From positions 62,001 through 126,000 of the forward strand of contig JAFLDB010000003.1 in the NCBI GenBank assembly GCA_017302615.1: a stretch of DNA of 64,000 nt, in the 5' to 3' direction. The position numbers were made by a program, and so were the translations under genes. Shown piece after piece: positions 9,016 to 16,569 of the stretch. The notes under the pieces are model-generated. The model ran no database searches and was not told where the DNA came from. It saw only the letters and a program-made list of their open reading frames with translations. Numbering within the stretch: the stretch's first letter is position 1; each line of letters begins with the position of its first letter. This DNA comes from Sphingomonadales bacterium. GTDB lineage: Bacteria > Pseudomonadota > Alphaproteobacteria > Sphingomonadales > Sphingomonadaceae.

Positions 9016-9813
9016 ATGAAACGGCTGAAAAAGAAGAAGTTCGCCAGGCTCTATGCTCCGCTGGAGGAAGAACTCGTGGCGATGGCGCGGTGGGCGGCGA
9101 AGACCGGGGCGCGGATCGTGGTCCTGTTCGAAGGGCGCGATACGGCCGGCAAGGGCGGAGCGATCAAGGCCGTGGCCGGCCCGCTCAACCCGCGCCAGTG
9201 CCGGGTGGTGGCCCTGCCCAAGCCCAGCGAGACAGAGCGCACGCAATGGTATTTCCAGCGCTACATCGCGCACCTTCCGGCCGCGGGTGAAATCGTCCTG
9301 TTCGACCGGTCGTGGTATAACCGCGCCGGGGTGGAAAAGGTCATGGGCTATTGCACGCCGGAACAGACGCAAGCCTTCCTCGAGCAGGTTCCGGCCTTCG
9401 AGGAACTGCTGGTCAAGGACGGCATCCTGCTGTTCAAGTACTGGCTGACCACCGACCAGGCCGAGCAGGAAAAGCGCCTGGCCGAGCGGCTGGAGGATCC
9501 GCTCAAGCGCTGGAAGCTGTCCCCGGTCGATCTTGCCGCGCGCGAGAAGTACGATGCCTATACGGCGGCGCGCGAGGCGATGCTGAAAGCCAGCCACAGC
9601 AAGCAGGCGCCCTGGACTCTGGTCGATTTCAACGACCAGCGGCGCGGCCGGCTGACCCTGATTCGCGACCTGCTCGACCGGCTGCCCGATACCCATGTCG
9701 AGCCGGAGGCGCTGGAGCTGCAACCGCTGGAGCGCGAGCCGGCGCAGGAAAGCTTTGCCGTGCTGGGCCCGATCGCGCCCTATGAGGGCAAGGAAAAGCG
9801 CGGGAACAGTTGA
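9016..9813 (+). CDS. ppk2: Polyphosphate kinase 2 family protein
   Basis: The 265-residue protein is a single-domain PPK2. Walker A is GRDTAGKGGAI at residues 40-50 and the Walker B/lid region is VLFDRSWYNRAGVE, followed by the family motif KYWLTTDQAEQEKR. These enzymes use polyphosphate to phosphorylate nucleoside mono- or diphosphates, or run in reverse. The start at 9016 is preferred over a GTG-like codon at 8980 because MKRLKKKKFARLY is a normal family N-terminus, although no ribosome binding site is evident. Which of the three PPK2 classes it belongs to would need alignment; the short N-terminus and single domain fit class I. Confidence 0.92.
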   Translation: MKRLKKKKFARLYAPLEEELVAMARWAAKTGARIVVLFEGRDTAGKGGAIKAVAGPLNPRQCRVVALPKPSETERTQWYFQRYIAHLPAAGEIVLFDRSWYNRAGVEKVMGYCTPEQTQAFLEQVPAFEELLVKDGILLFKYWLTTDQAEQEKRLAERLEDPLKRWKLSPVDLAAREKYDAYTAAREAMLKASHSKQAPWTLVDFNDQRRGRLTLIRDLLDRLPDTHVEPEALELQPLEREPAQESFAVLGPIAPYEGKEKRGNS

Positions 9814-9924
9814 CTTTCACGCCATCCTGACGCATTGGCGCGGCCTTCCGGGGCGGCGCGTCTGTGCCGCCTCCGCAGTTTTCAGCGCCTTCGGGCATCG
9901 AATCGAAAGTTCAGGACAAGCGCC

Positions 9925-10092
9925 ATGGCGAAGCCCGCAACCGTCAAGATCCGTCTCGTGTCGACCGCCGACACCGGCTTCTTCTATGTCACCAAGAAGA
10001 ACCCGCGCAACACGACCGAGAAGATGAGCTTCCGCAAGTACGATCCGGTCGTGCGCAAGCACGTCGAGTTCAAGGAAGCCAAGATCAAGTAA
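9925..10092 (+). CDS. rpmG: 50S ribosomal protein L33
   Basis: The 55-residue product [20 protein letters not shown] and the following basic [18 protein letters not shown] stretch match bacterial L33. It lacks the CxxC zinc pairs, so this is the cysteine-free form found in alphaproteobacteria. L33 is a component of the large ribosomal subunit near the E site. The gene stands alone with a 111-base gap upstream. The start is fixed by the conserved N-terminus. Confidence 0.97.
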   Translation: MAKPATVKIRLVSTADTGFFYVTKKNPRNTTEKMSFRKYDPVVRKHVEFKEAKIK

Positions 10093-10134
10093 GGTTCATG
10101 GCGAGTTCAAGGCAGCGCGGCTAAGCCCCGGCCC

Positions 10135-10794
10135 ATGAACAGCATGAAGCTTCCGATCCGCTTTTTCGCAGGTGCCGCCGTTTCGGCGGCGCTTGTCGTT
10201 TCCGCTCCGCACGCGTTCGGCCCCGCCGCGCCTGCCGCAGCCCAGGCCCAGTCCGGCGATCTGGCTCAGGCGGTCGCCGCGCTGCGCGGCATTTCCACCC
10301 TGAAGGCTGATTTCGTCCAGATCGACCGGGCCGGAAAGCGGCTGAAGGGCGTGATGACGCTGAAGCGCCCGGGGCGGGTCCGCTTCCAGTATGAAAAGGG
10401 CGTGCCGTTCCTGATCGTCGGCGATGGCCGCGCGCTGACTTTCGTCGATTACCAGGTGCGCCAGGTGCAGCGCTGGCCGATCGGCAACACCCCGCTCGGC
10501 GCGCTGCTCGATCCCAAGCGCGACGTGATGAAGTACGGCAAGCTGCAGCCGGTCAGCAGCCCGAACATCGTCAGCGTCGAAGTGCGCGACAAGGCCCACC
10601 CGGAATTCGGAACCATAACGCTGGTCTTCGTGCGCAAGCCTTCGGCCCCCGGCGGGCTGGAGCTGACCAGTTGGGCCGCGCTCGACTCGCAGAACAACCT
10701 GACCCGGGTAAACCTGTCGAATCACCAGTACGGCCTGGCCGTTGCCGACAGCACCTTCCGCTTCAACGATCCGCGGCCCACCACTCGTCGATGA
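10135..10794 (+). CDS. lolA: Outer-membrane lipoprotein carrier protein LolA
   Basis: A 219-residue periplasmic protein with a signal peptide of about 38 residues (hydrophobic run FFAGAAVSAALVVSA, cleavage near AAAQA-QSGDL). The mature part shows LolA-type features: LKADFVQIDRAGKRLKGVM, then PGRVRFQYE, then VPFLIVGDGRALTFVDYQ. LolA carries lipoproteins released by LolCDE across the periplasm to LolB. The gene follows rpmG by 42 bases; ftsK, the usual partner elsewhere, is not in view. Confidence 0.88.
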   Translation: MNSMKLPIRFFAGAAVSAALVVSAPHAFGPAAPAAAQAQSGDLAQAVAALRGISTLKADFVQIDRAGKRLKGVMTLKRPGRVRFQYEKGVPFLIVGDGRALTFVDYQVRQVQRWPIGNTPLGALLDPKRDVMKYGKLQPVSSPNIVSVEVRDKAHPEFGTITLVFVRKPSAPGGLELTSWAALDSQNNLTRVNLSNHQYGLAVADSTFRFNDPRPTTRR

Positions 10795-10801
10795 TGGTGG
10801 G

Positions 10802-10818
10802 CGGTCCGTCGCGGACCG
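10802..10818 (+). terminator. Short hairpin just after lolA
   Basis: CGGTCCG, TCG, CGGACCG forms a perfect 7-bp stem starting eight bases after the lolA stop. There is no run of T after it, so it is at best a weak or factor-dependent terminator or an mRNA 3' stabiliser. Confidence 0.4.
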
Positions 10819-10986
10819 TGCCGAACTTGCGACAATTTGCGACACGGCTGTCACGATTGTTCATGGGCGAGCAAGCCAAAACGGCCTAAAACCGATCTCG
10901 ACGAAGCGGCCTGAGGCGGGTTTCCCCCCTGTTGCCCGAGCCTCCTGACGGGCCGCCCAGTCAAGCGTGACGAACGCACAAAGGAA

Positions 10987-11021
10987 CCCTCGGTCCAATG
11001 CCCCCGGACCGAGGGTTTTTT
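10987..11021 (+). terminator. Intrinsic transcription terminator
   Basis: CCCTCGGTCC (10987-10996) pairs perfectly with GGACCGAGGG (11006-11015) around a nine-base loop and is followed directly by TTTTTT. This is the clearest rho-independent terminator in the window and reads on the plus strand. Confidence 0.9.
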
Positions 11022-11100
11022 GTTGGCAATTCCGCGATTTTGTGGCGAGTAGCAGCGCTCCATCTTGCAGCGCGCCTGGCGCCATCAACAGGGAAACAGC

Positions 11101-11457
11101 ATGAATCGCGTTCTTGCCTCGCTTCTGATCCTGATCACTGCCGCGATGCCGCAGGGCGCGGCCAATGCCAGCAGCGATTACTATTACAATCGGCTGGTTT
11201 CCTGTTCGATCGTAACCCGGCTCGCGCCGCAGCTGGGGATCAATGTCTTGCGCTATCCGGCCAAGCGGTGGGAGGCCCTGCTGGTCGAAGAAGCCCGCTC
11301 GCGGGGGCGCAATGCCACCCAGGACATCAACGCCGAGATGCAGCGGATGATCGATCAGTATTCGAAGCCGGGCGGCGGGATGAACACCGACCAGCTGCTG
11401 CAGGAACTGCGTTCGTGCGAAGACTATATGGACCGGATTAAGAGCTGGAGCCAATGA
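11101..11457 (+). CDS. Hypothetical small secreted protein
   Basis: I do not recognise this 118-residue protein. It begins with a clear signal peptide (MNRVLASLLILITAAMPQGAANA, cleaved about residue 23) and has an AGGGAA ribosome binding site. The mature part is about 95 residues, helical in look, with two cysteines (about residues 35 and 107) that could form a disulfide, and a tyrosine run DYYYNRL at its start. It sits just upstream of the exonuclease III gene with a 68-base gap, and probably has its own promoter after the upstream terminator. Confidence 0.65.
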   Translation: MNRVLASLLILITAAMPQGAANASSDYYYNRLVSCSIVTRLAPQLGINVLRYPAKRWEALLVEEARSRGRNATQDINAEMQRMIDQYSKPGGGMNTDQLLQELRSCEDYMDRIKSWSQ

Positions 11458-11525
11458 GGCCGAACGGGGCGGCTTCTCCCACCGCAAGCCTTGCCGCCCC
11501 GCTGCTGGCTGCCTAAAGCCGCTGC

Positions 11526-12317
11526 ATGGTTTCTATTGCCACCTGGAACATCAATTCGGTCCGTTTGCGGGTCGACCAAGTCGTGCGCTTTCTGGAGCAG
11601 GAGCAGCCCGACGTGCTGTGCCTGCAAGAGATCAAGACCGAGGAAAAGCACTTCCCGCACGAGGCTTTCGCTGCGCTGGGCTATACCCACCGCGCGGTAC
11701 ATGGGCAGAAGGGCTATCACGGCGTTGCCACGGTCAGCCGGATTCCTTTTCGCGAACACGCCCGCAACGACTGGCAGGCCAATGGTGAGGCGCGCCACGT
11801 GGGCGTGGAGCTGCTCGGCCCCGGGCAGGGCATGGTGCTGGAAAACGTCTACATCCCGGCCGGCGGCGACATTCCCGATCGCGAGGCCAATCCCAAGTTC
11901 GGCCAGAAACTGGACTTTCTGGAGCGGATGACCCGCTGGTCGGACAAGCTCGACCGGCCGACGCTGCTGGTCGGCGATTTCAACATCGCGCCATTGGAGT
12001 GCGACGTTTACGATCACAAGGCGCTGATCAAGGTGGTCAGCCATACCCCGATCGAGATTGAGGCGCTGTGGCGGTTGCGCGATGCCCACGGCTGGGTGGA
12101 TCTCGGCCGCAAGCACATCCCCGCGCCGCAGCGCAACTGGACCTGGTGGTCCTATCGCACCTTCTGGCAGGAAAAGGACCGGGGGCGGCGGCTTGATCAC
12201 ATGTGGGCCTCGCCGGACCTCGCCGCGCAAAGCCGCAGCCACCGCCTGGTCGAGGTAACCCGCCGGTGGGATCAGCCCAGCGATCACGTGCCGCTGATCA
12301 CGGAGTTTGACCTGTGA
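11526..12317 (+). CDS. xth: Exodeoxyribonuclease III (AP endonuclease)
   Basis: The 263-residue protein is of the ExoIII/APE fold. Visible motifs are TWNINSVRLR at the N-terminus, LCLQEIKTEE with the metal-binding Glu, LLVGDFNIAP with the Asp/Asn pair, and the C-terminal SDHVPLI with the catalytic Asp-His. It nicks DNA at abasic sites and degrades 3' ends during base excision repair. Its last four bases overlap the GTG start of ribA (GTGA), so it leads a three-gene translationally coupled unit with ribA and an acetyltransferase. Confidence 0.94.
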   Translation: MVSIATWNINSVRLRVDQVVRFLEQEQPDVLCLQEIKTEEKHFPHEAFAALGYTHRAVHGQKGYHGVATVSRIPFREHARNDWQANGEARHVGVELLGPGQGMVLENVYIPAGGDIPDREANPKFGQKLDFLERMTRWSDKLDRPTLLVGDFNIAPLECDVYDHKALIKVVSHTPIEIEALWRLRDAHGWVDLGRKHIPAPQRNWTWWSYRTFWQEKDRGRRLDHMWASPDLAAQSRSHRLVEVTRRWDQPSDHVPLITEFDL

Positions 12318-13369
12318 GCAGCTCCGCCCGCCGCGTCGCCCAGGCGCTCGACGCCTTGCGCCACGGCTGGCCGATCGTGCTCGATGGCCGCTTCACGCTG
12401 CTCCCCGCGGAAACCGGTCTGGGGCAGGCGCGGGCGCGGACCATGCTGATCTCGGCGGCGCGGGCGGTGACGCTCAAGCTGGCCAACCAGCGCGAAGCCG
12501 CCGTGCCGGAGGCCCCGGTGCTGATCCGCGGGGCAGAGCCGTTCGATCTGGCTTCTGCCCGCGCGCTGGCCGATCCGGCGCTGGACCTCACCTGGCCGAT
12601 GAAAGGCCCGTTCCTGGCCGAAGCGCTCGACTGGCGCGAAGCAGCGGCCGCAGCGATGGAACTGGCGCGGCTGGCCGGGATATTGCCCGCCTTTCTGGTC
12701 GATCCCGATCCGGCGGGCGAGGCCGTGGCGCTGTCCGCGGCCGATCTGGCCGAATGGAAGGACACTGCCCACCTTAGCATCGCTGCCCGCGCCCGCCTGC
12801 CGGTGGCGGCGGCGGAAGAGGCGGAGATCGTCGCCTTCCGCGCCGCCGATGACCTGCGCGAACACGTTGCGCTGGTGATCGGCAAGCAGACCAGCGACCG
12901 CGCGCCACTGGTGCGGCTCCATTCCGAATGCCTGACCGGGGACATTCTTGGCAGCCTGAAATGCGATTGCGGGCCGCAATTGGATGCCGCGCTGCGGGCC
13001 ATGGCGACCGAGGCGAGTGAAAAGGGCGGCTGGGGCGTGCTGCTTTACCTGCGCCAGGAAGGGCGCGGGATCGGCCTGATCAACAAGCTGCGCGCCTATG
13101 AATTGCAGGACCAGGGGTTCGATACGGTCGATGCCAACAACCGCCTGGGCCTGCCGACCGAGGCGCGCGATTTTCCGGTCGCGGCGCGAATGCTGGCCTT
13201 GCTGGGCATTCCCGCGATCCGGCTGATGACCAACAACCCGGCCAAGGTCGAAGCCCTGGCAGCCGCCGGCGTGACCGTGACCGAACGGGTCCCGCACCAG
13301 TTGCCGCCCAACCCGCACAATGCCCGCTATCTCGATACCAAGCGCGACCGGACCGGGCATATCCTGTGA
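12314..13369 (+). CDS. ribA: GTP cyclohydrolase II with an N-terminal RibB-like extension
   Basis: The 351-residue protein makes the first riboflavin precursor from GTP. Its second half is a complete GTP cyclohydrolase II: zinc ligands Cys206, Cys217 and Cys219 in CLTGDILGSLKCDC, the GTP-binding stretch LRQEGRGIGLINKLRAYELQ, and RLMTNNPAKVEAL. The first 150 or so residues are extra. Parts such as AMELARLAGILPAFLVDPD and the following LSAADLAEWKD recall DHBP synthase (RibB), but the acidic catalytic motif DDEDRENEGDL is absent, so that domain is probably inactive. The GTG start overlaps the xth stop, and the gene's own stop overlaps the next GTG. Confidence 0.92.
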   Translation: MSSSARRVAQALDALRHGWPIVLDGRFTLLPAETGLGQARARTMLISAARAVTLKLANQREAAVPEAPVLIRGAEPFDLASARALADPALDLTWPMKGPFLAEALDWREAAAAAMELARLAGILPAFLVDPDPAGEAVALSAADLAEWKDTAHLSIAARARLPVAAAEEAEIVAFRAADDLREHVALVIGKQTSDRAPLVRLHSECLTGDILGSLKCDCGPQLDAALRAMATEASEKGGWGVLLYLRQEGRGIGLINKLRAYELQDQGFDTVDANNRLGLPTEARDFPVAARMLALLGIPAIRLMTNNPAKVEALAAAGVTVTERVPHQLPPNPHNARYLDTKRDRTGHIL

Positions 13370-13872
13370 GCGGGTGGACGATCCGTCCCGAACGGCCGGG
13401 TGACGAGGCCGCGATCCACGATCTGGTTGCCCGCGCCTTTGCGCCAATGCCGTTCAGCGAAGGGGACGAACAGGATCTGGTCGATGCCCTGCGCGCGGCG
13501 GGCGATTTGATCCAGTCGCTGGTTGCCGCGGACAGCGCGGGCACGATCATCGGGCACATCTCGTTCAGCCCGGTGACGGTGGATCAGGAGGCCTGTGGCT
13601 GGTTCCAGATGGCCCCGGTTTCGGTCTCGCCCGAAGTTCAGCGCAGCGGCATCGGTTCGGCCCTGATCGAGACCGGGATCGCGCGGCTGAAAGCGGAAGG
13701 GGCGCGGGGCGTGGCCGTGGTCGGCAACCCGGCCTATTACGAACGCTTCGGCTTCACCCAGGTTCCCGGGCTGGCGCCACTGTCAGCCCATGACGCGCCC
13801 TATTTCCGGGCCATGGTGCTGGCCGGGCCCGCGCCGCAAGGCATCCTGCGCTACGCTCCGGCCTTCGGTTAG
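13366..13872 (+). CDS. GNAT family N-acetyltransferase
   Basis: A 168-residue GNAT-fold protein similar to the YhbS group: the N-terminal IRPERPGDEAAIHDLVARAF is the usual strand-helix start, and the acetyl-CoA binding motif A is seen in VSPEVQRSGIGSALIETGI (Q/R-x-x-G-x-G/A pattern). The substrate cannot be predicted. The GTG start is embedded in the ribA stop (GTGA). Its stop overlaps the stop of the convergent beta-helix gene by four bases. Confidence 0.85.
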   Translation: MSGWTIRPERPGDEAAIHDLVARAFAPMPFSEGDEQDLVDALRAAGDLIQSLVAADSAGTIIGHISFSPVTVDQEACGWFQMAPVSVSPEVQRSGIGSALIETGIARLKAEGARGVAVVGNPAYYERFGFTQVPGLAPLSAHDAPYFRAMVLAGPAPQGILRYAPAFG

Positions 13873-14825
13873 CGCCGGTCGCGCTGCTTGATGCCGGGGG
13901 CGAGGCGGTTGACCCCGATCCGCACCGGATCGTCGGTCCAGTTGGCAACGAAAGTGCTGCTGCGGCTGACGCCGGGGGCAAAGCGCGCGTCGTTGCCTTC
14001 CACCACCAGCCCGGCCGAGCTGTACTGCCGCCCTTCCGGGGCAACGGTGATGAAGGCCGAATAGTTCTCTTTCGACTGGCCCTGGACGAACCAGTTGTTG
14101 GCGATCCGCCCGCTCGATCCGCCCGGCAGGTCGATCATGTAATTGGTCTCTCGCCCGGCGGTATCGTCAAAACTGCAGCCGATCACGGCCACCTGGCGGC
14201 TGCGGCTCTTCACATAGTGCCCGCCGCGCCCGGCCTCGAACCGGCTGCGGGTGACCGACAGCGATCCGTAATCACCGATGTAGATCGAATGGGCGCAGCC
14301 GCCCGGCCCCTCGCAAGTGCCGAGCCGGGTGAAAGTCGACTTGTCGATGCTGATCGCGCTGGCCGTGTCGACACCGGCCAGGATGCCCTGCTGGCTGTCG
14401 CGGAACCACGCCTGGCGGACCACCAGGTCGCCCTTTTCCAGCCGGATCCCGGCCCCGTTGAAATCGGCCACGCGGATGTTGGCAAAGACCAGCCCTTCGA
14501 CTTCGGCCTTGCGGCCGCGCAGCACCAGCGTGCCCTTGCCTTCGCAGGCTCCGCCATCGAACACGGCCTGTCCCGGCGTGGCGGCGACATAGCGGATCGC
14601 GCCCGCGCCCTGCACCGCGCAATCGCCATAGCGGCCATTGGCCACGCGGATCGTGCCGCTGCCGTCACCGATCGCGGTGACCGCATCCTGCAGGCGGGTG
14701 AAGCCTTGCCCGGTCTCCTCCACCACGAAGGGTGCGGCGGTCTGAGCCGAGGCGAATGCGGCGGGCAGCGCGGCAGCCAGGGCTACCGCAAGGGCGATCA
14801 GCGGAAAGCGAACGGACTTCTTCAT
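13869..14825 (-). CDS. Secreted right-handed parallel beta-helix protein
   Basis: The 318-residue protein starts with a signal peptide (MKKSVRFPLIALAVALAAAL, cleaved near ASAQT). The mature part shows repeated short strands with the asparagine- and glycine-rich turns of pectate-lyase-like beta-helices, for example VEGLVFANIRVADFNGAGIRL, then ISIDKSTFTRL, then LSVTRSRFEAGRG and IANNWFVQG. Its opening GFTRLQDAVTAIGDGSGTIRV is the usual cap of this class. Four cysteines or more in the middle could form disulfides. Such proteins bind or cleave polysaccharides, but no catalytic residues can be assigned and it may only bind. Confidence 0.75.
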   Translation of the reverse strand: MKKSVRFPLIALAVALAAALPAAFASAQTAAPFVVEETGQGFTRLQDAVTAIGDGSGTIRVANGRYGDCAVQGAGAIRYVAATPGQAVFDGGACEGKGTLVLRGRKAEVEGLVFANIRVADFNGAGIRLEKGDLVVRQAWFRDSQQGILAGVDTASAISIDKSTFTRLGTCEGPGGCAHSIYIGDYGSLSVTRSRFEAGRGGHYVKSRSRQVAVIGCSFDDTAGRETNYMIDLPGGSSGRIANNWFVQGQSKENYSAFITVAPEGRQYSSAGLVVEGNDARFAPGVSRSSTFVANWTDDPVRIGVNRLAPGIKQRDRR

Positions 14826-14908
14826 GCCGCCGGGCTAGCACCTGCCGGTTAAGAATCCATGGGTTTGCGGCCCGCGTCCCGACGCAAGACAGCTGCGCGG
14901 GCAAAGGT

Positions 14909-15163
14909 TTACGCCCCGCCGGGCCCGCGCCATTTCCAGCCGCCACGCGTCTTGGCGGCATAGATCGGCAGCGGCAGAAGCGCTGTCAGGAGAACCCAGG
15001 CCGCGACCGCTTCCGGCCTGCGCTGAAACAGCCAGGTGCCGCCCAGGATCACGGCGACATGTCCGCCCAGCAGCAGCCACCCCTGCCAGGCGATCGGCAG
15101 TCCGGCACCATAGCCAAGCCGCTTGGGCGCGAACCAGGCACCGTCGTTTGCTTCATTCGGCAT
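14909..15163 (-). CDS. Small membrane protein downstream of the SPFH gene
   Basis: The 84-residue product MPNEANDGAWFAPKRLGYGA continues into two hydrophobic segments (WQGWLLLGGHVAVILGGTW and AVAAWVLLTALLPLPIYAA) and a basic tail with GGWKWRGPGG. I do not know its function. A strong AAGGAGAG ribosome binding site lies five bases before the ATG at 15163, which decides the start against a longer frame. It overlaps the preceding small gene by 11 bases and ends the SPFH operon. Confidence 0.8.
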   Translation of the reverse strand: MPNEANDGAWFAPKRLGYGAGLPIAWQGWLLLGGHVAVILGGTWLFQRRPEAVAAWVLLTALLPLPIYAAKTRGGWKWRGPGGA

Positions 15164-15365
15164 TGCTTCTCTCCTTGGGTGGGCGGCCCCGGCGCGGCGG
15201 TTCGGCCGGGGCGACCTTGATCCCGCGCCGTGCGAGGGCTTCGCGCAGCAGCACTTCGACCTCGGCGTTGACCGAGCGGAAATCGGCGGCTGCGGCCCGC
15301 TCCAGCGCCGCGTAGAGCGCCGGATCGAGCCGCAGCGGGAATGCTTTCTTGGCCGGGCCGGACAT
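15153..15365 (-). CDS. Small Arc/ribbon-helix-helix-like protein
   Basis: A 70-residue protein starting MSGPAKKAFPLRLDPALYAA. The pattern FPLRLDPALYAALERAAAAD followed by SVNAEVEVLLREALARRG looks like the strand-helix-helix of Arc-type DNA-binding proteins, in which the first strand contacts DNA and the second helix packs the dimer. A basic proline-rich tail (RRGRPPKERS) follows. It lies nine bases after the SPFH stop and overlaps the next gene. It may regulate this operon, or act with the SPFH protein; both are inference. Confidence 0.75.
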   Translation of the reverse strand: MSGPAKKAFPLRLDPALYAALERAAAADFRSVNAEVEVLLREALARRGIKVAPAEPPRRGRPPKERSNAE

Positions 15366-15374
15366 GGCTGGTGA

Positions 15375-16283
15375 CTAATAGAGGCTGCCGGCGTTGACGA
15401 CGGGCTGGGTGTCACGCTCGCCGCACAGCACCACCATCAGGTTGGAAACCATCGCCGCCTTGCGCTCGTCATCGAGGTGGACGACGTCCTTCTCGCTCAG
15501 CTGGGTCAGGGCCATTTCGACCATGGTCACCGCGCCTTCGACCAGCTTGGTGCGGGCCGCGATCACCGCTTCGGCCTGCTGGCGGCGCAGCATCGCCCCG
15601 GCGATTTCCTGAGCATAGGCGAGGTGGGTAAAGCCGCATTCGTCGACCGTGATCCCGGCCATGGTCAGCCGCGCGATCAGTTCCTTGCGCAGTTCGGCCC
15701 CGACCTCGTCGTGGTTGCCGCGCAGAGTCACTTCGGCGTGGGTGAAATCGTCATATGGATAGCGCGAGCCGATGGTCCGTACCGCCGCCTCGATCTGCAC
15801 CACCACGAAGGCCTTGTAATCGTCGACATCGTACAGCGCCTGGGCGGTATCGACCACGCGCCACACCACCTGTGCGGCCATTTCGATCGGGTTGCCGCGC
15901 AGGTCGTTCACCTTGATCCGTTCGGACACCAGGTTGTTGGCCCGGACCGAGATCTTGGTCTTGCCCATCCACGGCCAGACCCAGCGCAGCCCGGTGTTGC
16001 GATCAGTACCGCGATAGGATCCGAACAGGGTGATCGCGGCGGCCTGGTTGGGCTGGATCATGTAGAACCCGCTGGCCAGGATCACCAGGGCGACGGTCAT
16101 CAGCCCGGTCGAAACGACGAAGCCGAACACCTCGTCGTCGGCCGGATTGCTGCCGGCAAAGGCCACGATCCGCCAGATGGTGAGAGCCAGAAGGGCCAGA
16201 AAGGCGACGAAAATCAGATAGCCGCTGGTCGACCAGGCCCGGCGCTCGGTGCTGGCGGTCATGGCTTCATGCGAGACGGTCAT
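15375..16283 (-). CDS. SPFH domain (band 7/stomatin-like) membrane protein
   Basis: The 302-residue protein has two hydrophobic segments at about residues 20-40 and 50-72 and then an SPFH domain: [20 protein letters not shown], then [20 protein letters not shown], then [18 protein letters not shown], then [19 protein letters not shown]. The C-terminal part is helical and likely drives oligomers. SPFH proteins form large rings in the membrane and organise proteases or lipid domains. A GGGGAG ribosome binding site precedes the ATG. It is the first gene of a three-gene operon with a ribbon-helix-helix-like protein and a small membrane protein. An AT-rich repeat lies just upstream. Confidence 0.9.
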   Translation of the reverse strand: MTVSHEAMTASTERRAWSTSGYLIFVAFLALLALTIWRIVAFAGSNPADDEVFGFVVSTGLMTVALVILASGFYMIQPNQAAAITLFGSYRGTDRNTGLRWVWPWMGKTKISVRANNLVSERIKVNDLRGNPIEMAAQVVWRVVDTAQALYDVDDYKAFVVVQIEAAVRTIGSRYPYDDFTHAEVTLRGNHDEVGAELRKELIARLTMAGITVDECGFTHLAYAQEIAGAMLRRQQAEAVIAARTKLVEGAVTMVEMALTQLSEKDVVHLDDERKAAMVSNLMVVLCGERDTQPVVNAGSLY

Positions 16284-16302
16284 GGGAAACTCCCCGTTTA
16301 AT

Positions 16303-16321
16303 TTGATATCATATTAATATC
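16303..16321. promoter_or_regulatory. AT-rich tandem repeat upstream of the SPFH operon (candidate operator)
   Basis: TTGATATC (16303-16310) and TTAATATC (16314-16321) are direct repeats 11 bases apart, and the first contains the perfect palindrome TGATATCA (16304-16311). The stretch is strikingly AT-rich against its surroundings and starts 20 bases upstream of the SPFH ATG, where a repressor or activator would act. The binding protein is unknown; the small ribbon-helix-helix-like product of the operon is a candidate. Confidence 0.45.
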
Positions 16322-16348
16322 TGATTCGGAGCCTTAGTCAAGCAGGGG

Positions 16349-16377
16349 TTGAAATCGGAGCGAATCACTCGTATAAC
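16349..16377 (+). promoter_or_regulatory. Sigma-70-like promoter for the DUF465/terC leader
   Basis: TTGAAA at 16349-16354 and TATAAC at 16372-16377 are separated by exactly 17 bases, a near-consensus housekeeping promoter. It reads on the plus strand and predicts a start near 16384, leaving an untranslated leader of about 185 bases before the DUF465 start codon. Confidence 0.65.
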
Positions 16378-16383
16378 AGCAGG

Positions 16384-16560
16384 GCGGAACCGGGCCCCTC
16401 TGGCGCGGCGTCCATGGCCAACCCCCCATCCTGGCCGGGCGCAGCGTGATGTCGGACCGCATCGGATGCACCGATGCCAGGGTCCGGGTTTGCCCCCTCC
16501 CTACCCATTAGCGGCCCGGCGCGGTGCATCCGATCGTACTTGTCTTGTGCGATAGAGGAG
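16384..16560 (+). promoter_or_regulatory. Structured 5' leader with mutually exclusive helices
   Basis: Three helices compete in this leader. GCATCGG/CCGATGC (16459-16465 with 16471-16477) forms a local 7-bp hairpin with a five-base loop. ATCGGATGCACCG (16461-16473) is instead perfectly complementary over 13 bp to CGGTGCATCCGAT (16522-16534). The end of that distant arm also starts a third hairpin, ATCGTAC/GTGCGAT (16533-16539 with 16547-16553), which ends directly before the AGAGGAG ribosome binding site. Forming one helix prevents another, the hallmark of a switching leader. The conserved loop motifs of the manganese (yybP-ykoY) riboswitch, expected before some terC genes, were not found. 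Confidence 0.5.
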
Positions 16561-16569
16561 CATCCAACG

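Larger units (their letters stand above)
10795..11100. other. 306-base gene-free gap holding a tandem repeat and a strong terminator
   Basis: No convincing protein gene is present. The gap holds the small hairpin after lolA, then two copies of TTGCGACA exactly ten bases apart (10827-10834 and 10837-10844), about 140 bases without a recognisable motif, and a classic intrinsic terminator at 10987-11021. The terminator lies 193 bases past the lolA stop, so the transcript it ends is either a long lolA 3' untranslated region or a separate small RNA. Confidence 0.5.

Noticed and set aside
9811..9839. Promoter for rpmG at TTGACT
   Set aside because: The -35 match is good, but no acceptable -10 hexamer lies 16-18 bases downstream.
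13869..14825. Pectate lyase assignment for the beta-helix protein
   Set aside because: The beta-helix pattern is clear but no catalytic Arg/Asp set or calcium site can be placed, so the call was kept general.
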